A stretch of 8,459 bases of DNA from Candidatus Dormiibacterota bacterium (lineage in GTDB: Bacteria; Chloroflexota; Dormibacteria; Aeolococcales; Bog-877): contig PKXE01000219.1 of NCBI GenBank assembly GCA_003132265.1, positions 189 to 8,647 on the forward strand, written 5' to 3'. Below the pieces are notes generated by a model that was not told the DNA's origin, did not search any database, and saw only the letters and a list, made by a program, of their open reading frames with translations. The translations under genes and the position numbers were made by a program. The stretch's first letter is position 1, and each line of letters opens with the position of its first letter. Shown piece by piece: positions 5,275-8,459 of the stretch.

Positions 5275-6569
5275 GCGTGGTCACGGTCGGCCGGCCGCAG
5301 CGTCCCCTCTCAGGTCGCTGCCAGGTGCCGAGCGACAAGGCGATCTCGCATCGGGCGGCCATCCTGGCGGCCGGCAGTGCCGGGACCTCTAGGATCGGGA
5401 ACTTCTCACCCGCTGGCGACTGCCATGCCAGCACTGCCCTGGTGCGTCGGCTGGGGTGCGAGGTGACCGAGGACGGCGACACCCTGGAGGTGACCGGCCT
5501 CGGACCCTCTCCATCTTCCCGAGTCTTCGAGGAAGGGCTGGACTGCGGCCGGTCCGGAACCACGATGCGCCTCGGGGCGGGGCTGGTGGCGGGCCTCCCG
5601 TTCACCCTTCAGCTCACCGGGCATGCCCAGTTGCTCCGGCGGCCGATGGAGCGGGTGGCGGAGCCGCTCCGGCGGATGGGGGCCGAGATCTCGACCTCTG
5701 CCGGGGGCCGTCCTCCGATCCATCTGCGCGGCGGCGAGCTGGCCGGCATTGAGTTCACCCCTCCTCAGGCCAGCGCCCAGGTGAAGTCGGCGGTGCTGCT
5801 CGCCGGGCTACGGGCTAGCTCGCCGACGACCGTCTTCGAGCCCATTCCCACCCGGGACCACACCGAGCGGCTCCTGGCGGCCATGGGTGCCCACGTCGTG
5901 GTCGCCGAGTCGGACCAAGGGAGGTCGGTCCGGGTGGAGCCGGGAGCGCTCAACCCGCTTCGGCTGGTGGTGCCCGGGGACGCGTCCTCGGCCGCGGTCC
6001 TGGCCGCCGCCGCCGCCCTGGTCAAGGGCTCGGACGTGGTGCTGGAGAAGGTCTCGGCCAATCCCTCCCGGATCGGGTTCTTCAACGTCTTGAGGCGGAT
6101 GGGGGCCAGGGTGGAGTTCGAGCCTCGCGGAGACGGCCGGGGCCCGGAGCCGGTCGCCGACATCAGAGTCCGGTACGCCGCGTTGGAGGCGTTCCGGATC
6201 GACGCCCGGGAGGTGCCCGCGCTGATCGACGAGCTGCCCCTTTTGGGGCTGCTGGCGACCGCCGCCGAGGGGATGAGCGAGGTCCGGGGCGCCGCCGAGC
6301 TGCGGGTGAAGGAGAGTGACCGGATCAAAGGGCTGATCGCGGGCCTGCGAGCCCTGGGCGCTGAGGCGGAGGAGCTGGAGGACGGATTCATCGTTCGCGG
6401 ACCGACCACGCTGCGGGGGGGCGTGTGCGACGCCCAGACCGACCATCGGCTGGCGATGACCTTCACTCTGGCGGGCCTGGTCAGCGAGGGACCGGTAGAG
6501 GTGGCGGGCTCGGAGTTCGTCGCCGACTCCTTCCCCGGCTTCCTGCAGTCCTTGCGGGGGCTGTCGTGA
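5271..6569 (+). CDS. aroA: 3-Phosphoshikimate 1-carboxyvinyltransferase (EPSP synthase)
   Basis: Transfers enolpyruvyl from PEP to shikimate 3-phosphate, the sixth step of the pathway and the target of glyphosate. The 432 residues form the usual two inside-out alpha/beta domains. Seen motifs: VPSDKAISHRA with Lys23 and Arg28, CGRSGTTMR (92-100), RRP with Arg124, ASAQVKSAVLLAGL (167-180), IDELP with Asp320, ELRVKESDRI with Glu348 and Arg351, and TDHRLAM. The SGTTMR, RDHTER and SFPGFLQSL forms resemble the class II-like bacterial group more than Escherichia coli AroA. Near the PEP site Gly96 is kept, while the usual Asn94 is Arg and the E. coli Pro101 is Leu. I make no claim on inhibitor tolerance. 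ATG overlaps the tyrA stop; the stop overlaps aroE. Confidence 0.96.
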   Translation: MSVVTVGRPQRPLSGRCQVPSDKAISHRAAILAAGSAGTSRIGNFSPAGDCHASTALVRRLGCEVTEDGDTLEVTGLGPSPSSRVFEEGLDCGRSGTTMRLGAGLVAGLPFTLQLTGHAQLLRRPMERVAEPLRRMGAEISTSAGGRPPIHLRGGELAGIEFTPPQASAQVKSAVLLAGLRASSPTTVFEPIPTRDHTERLLAAMGAHVVVAESDQGRSVRVEPGALNPLRLVVPGDASSAAVLAAAAALVKGSDVVLEKVSANPSRIGFFNVLRRMGARVEFEPRGDGRGPEPVADIRVRYAALEAFRIDAREVPALIDELPLLGLLATAAEGMSEVRGAAELRVKESDRIKGLIAGLRALGAEAEELEDGFIVRGPTTLRGGVCDAQTDHRLAMTFTLAGLVSEGPVEVAGSEFVADSFPGFLQSLRGLS

Positions 6570-7408
6570 TGGTGGAGGTGGCTTTGGTCGGAGACCCGGT
6601 GGCCCACAGCATCTCTCCCGCGATCCAGTCGGCGGCGTTCGCGGCCTTGGACCTAGCTTGGAAATACCAGCTGGTGAGGGTTCCCGAGGGCGGGCTGGAA
6701 CAGGCCTGGCCGGATCTCTCGCGACGGTTCCGGGGCCTCAACGTGACCAGCCCCCACAAGCAGGAGGCGGCCCGGCTGGCTGATGCCCTCAGCCCGACCG
6801 CCCAGATCTGCGCCTCAGTCAACACCCTCACCTTCAGTCCTTCGGGAGCGTTTGGGGATTCCACCGACGGAGCGGGGTTCCTGGCGGCGCTGCGCCGCAG
6901 CGCCGGCCGCCTGCCGACGAGGGCGGTGGTGGTCGGCACCGGAGGGGCCGCTAGGGCGGTGGCGGCGGCGTTGCTGGCGGAGGGCGTGGAGGTGCTGGTG
7001 GTGGGGCGCAATCTGACCGCCGGCACAGCTCTGGCCTCGGAGTTGGCTGGAGCAGGTGCAGGGGCTGTCTCCTTTCGGGGGGATGGCGACCGGGCGCTGG
7101 CGGAGGCCTTGGACGGCGCTGAGCTGCTGGTGAATGCCACGACCCTGGGTGGCCCTCGGTTTCCGGAGCTCTCTCCGGTCGCCGACGCGGTCCTGCTCAG
7201 CTCCGACCTCATCGTCTTCGACCTCGTCTACTGGCCTAGGCACACGCCGCTGCGGCGTCGGGCCCGGGCCGAGGGTTGTCGTTTAGTGGATGGGCTGGAG
7301 ATGCTGGTCGAACAGGGAGCGCTGGCCTTCGAGGCCTGGACCGGGATCAACGCTCCTTTGCCGGTGATGCGAGAGGCCGCTAACCGAGCCCTGGAGGTAC
7401 TCGGGTGA
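6569..7408 (+). CDS. aroE: Shikimate dehydrogenase
   Basis: Reduces 3-dehydroshikimate to shikimate with NADPH. Read from ATG 6569 the protein has 279 residues, normal for the family. Motifs in order: GDPVAHSISP with Ser14 and Ser16, GLNVTSPHK with catalytic Lys64, the VNTL strand with Asn85, Asp100 in GDSTDGAGF, the nucleotide loop VVGTGGAARA (121-130), FDLVYWPRHTPL and EMLVEQGALAFEAWTG at the end. Small departures are seen: SPAIQS for the usual SPxxHN, DSTD for NTD and NATTLGG for NATPLGM; the catalytic Lys/Asp pair is intact. The in-frame GTG at 6566 is an alternative start that would make a GTGA overlap; ATG is preferred because the upstream G run (6556-6560) is better spaced. It may equally be a YdiB/quinate-type enzyme, but its place in the operon argues for AroE. 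Confidence 0.94.
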   Translation: MVEVALVGDPVAHSISPAIQSAAFAALDLAWKYQLVRVPEGGLEQAWPDLSRRFRGLNVTSPHKQEAARLADALSPTAQICASVNTLTFSPSGAFGDSTDGAGFLAALRRSAGRLPTRAVVVGTGGAARAVAAALLAEGVEVLVVGRNLTAGTALASELAGAGAGAVSFRGDGDRALAEALDGAELLVNATTLGGPRFPELSPVADAVLLSSDLIVFDLVYWPRHTPLRRRARAEGCRLVDGLEMLVEQGALAFEAWTGINAPLPVMREAANRALEVLG

Positions 7409-8459
7409 CCCTGCGCCTTCTGACCGCTGGCGAGTCGCACGGACCGGAGCTGGTGGTGATCGTGGAGGGGATCCCGGCCGGGGTCGAGGTCGACGTCGAG
7501 GAGATCGACCTGCAGCTCGACCGGCGCCGGGGAGGCCATGGGCGCGGAGCCCGGTCCACCAAGATTGAGCGAGATCACGCGGAGATCGTCAGCGGGGTTG
7601 CCCAGTCCCACACCACCGGGTCGCCGGTGGCGATCCGGATCATCAACCGGGACTTCGCCAATCAACCCGCCGACCCGGTCCGGCTCACCACCCCTCGGCC
7701 TGGCCACGCCGACCTGGCGGGAGCCACCAAGCATGGCCATTCCGACTTTAGGGTGGTGCGCGAGCGGGCCAGTGCCCGGGAGACCGCGGCCAGGGTCGCC
7801 GCCGCTGCGCTAGTCCTACCGCTCCTGCGGGAGTTCGGGATCTCGCTGGGCTGCTTCGTGGTGGGGATCGGCGAGGTGGTGCTGCGGGTCGACCTCGCGT
7901 CCTCGACCGCCAAGTCGCTGGCCAAACTGGCCTTGGCGGCCGAGCCTGACCCGGTTCGCTGTCCCGATCCCGCGATCTCCGAGCAGATGGTGGCCGTCAT
8001 CGACCGGGCCAAGGACGAGCGCCAGACCCTAGGCGGGACCTTCGTCGTTTTTGCCTTGGGAGTCCCAGTCGGTCTCGGGTCGTACACCCATTGGGACCTG
8101 CGTCTCGACGGGCGCCTGGCTCAGGCCATCTGCTCGATCCCCGCAATCAAGGGGGTCGAGATCGGGCCCGGGTTCGAACTCGCGGCGCTGTCTGGCAGCC
8201 GGGGCCAGGACCCGATCCTCGGTTCCCCGGGCAAGCTGGTCCGGGGTTCCAACTTCGCGGGGGGGCTGGAGGGCGGGATGAGCAACGGCGAGCCGATCGT
8301 GCTGAGAGCGGCCATGAAGCCCCTCTCGTCGACCAGGGCGCCAGCTGCTTCGGTCGATCTGCGCTCCGGCACCACCGCCGACCCGCCCTACGTCCGTTCC
8401 GATGTATGCGCCGTCCCGGCTGCGGCGGTGGTGGGGGAGGCCATGGTCGGTTGGGTGCT
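7405..8459 (+). CDS. aroC: Chorismate synthase, 3' end beyond window
   Basis: Converts EPSP to chorismate with reduced FMN, the last common step. The frame opens at GTG 7405, overlapping the aroE stop by GTGA, with GGAGG seven bases upstream, and is still open at the window end after 351 codons; about 30-50 residues are likely to be missing. Motifs: TAGESHGPEL with His12, RRGGHGRGARSTKIERD, TPRPGHADLAG with His101, RERASARETAARVAAAAL, GSYTHWDLRLDGRLAQA, SIPAIKGVEIGPGF, the FMN-binding-region motif GGMSNGEPI (290-298) and RSDVCAVPAAAVVGEAM. Substitutions such as KHGHSDFR for the usual KYG-D-R are mild. The gene probably continues the operon toward aroK and aroB outside the window, but that is a guess from other genomes. 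Confidence 0.96.
   Translation, partial: MTLRLLTAGESHGPELVVIVEGIPAGVEVDVEEIDLQLDRRRGGHGRGARSTKIERDHAEIVSGVAQSHTTGSPVAIRIINRDFANQPADPVRLTTPRPGHADLAGATKHGHSDFRVVRERASARETAARVAAAALVLPLLREFGISLGCFVVGIGEVVLRVDLASSTAKSLAKLALAAEPDPVRCPDPAISEQMVAVIDRAKDERQTLGGTFVVFALGVPVGLGSYTHWDLRLDGRLAQAICSIPAIKGVEIGPGFELAALSGSRGQDPILGSPGKLVRGSNFAGGLEGGMSNGEPIVLRAAMKPLSSTRAPAASVDLRSGTTADPPYVRSDVCAVPAAAVVGEAMVGWV

Overview
The window looks like a chromosomal segment from a high-GC bacterium. Codon third positions are almost all G or C, GTG starts are common, every complete gene ends in TGA, and adjacent genes overlap by 1 to 4 bases. The gene set and style suggest an actinobacterium or a similar high-GC lineage; no closer placement can be supported from the sequence alone. 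The content is almost entirely aromatic amino-acid biosynthesis.

Layout. Bases 1-558 (+) hold the 3' end of a TPR-like helical protein. A 58-base convergent gap follows. Bases 617-1432 (-) are trpA, interrupted by an in-frame TAA at codon 112. Bases 1425 to about 1980 (-) are the C-terminal half of trpB, with a one-base frameshift near 1926. At about 1970-1990 the trpB fragment abuts, head to head, the last ~43 codons of trpE (+, to 2113). An intact trpG/pabA (+, 2110-2688) overlaps that remnant by GTGA. Thus three lesions (nonsense, frameshift, double truncation) fall within about 1 kb of trp DNA, while the 6 kb downstream reads cleanly. This is either real trp decay or deletion, or a chimeric/poor-quality assembly at this spot.

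Bases 2689-2957 form a leader that reads as a transcription attenuator. It contains a TTGACA promoter candidate, a short ORF of 34 codons with Phe and Tyr codons packed as F-T-Y-R-Y, a 22-base near-palindrome, an 11-base perfect antiterminator pairing and an overlapping 9-bp GC-rich terminator hairpin followed by six T. I know of no described element exactly like this; it is the most interesting part of the window.

Bases 2958 to the end form a tightly coupled operon: aroH (chorismate mutase), aroF (DAHP synthase type I-beta), tyrA (prephenate dehydrogenase), aroA (EPSP synthase), aroE (shikimate dehydrogenase) and aroC (chorismate synthase, cut by the window end). Together they supply the first, fifth in part (shikimate formation), sixth and seventh steps of the shikimate pathway and then lead chorismate through prephenate towards tyrosine. 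aroB, aroD/Q, aroK and pheA are not in view. TrpG would use the chorismate for anthranilate or 4-amino-4-deoxychorismate. The leader codes for Phe and Tyr but not Trp, which fits an operon that commits carbon to prephenate.
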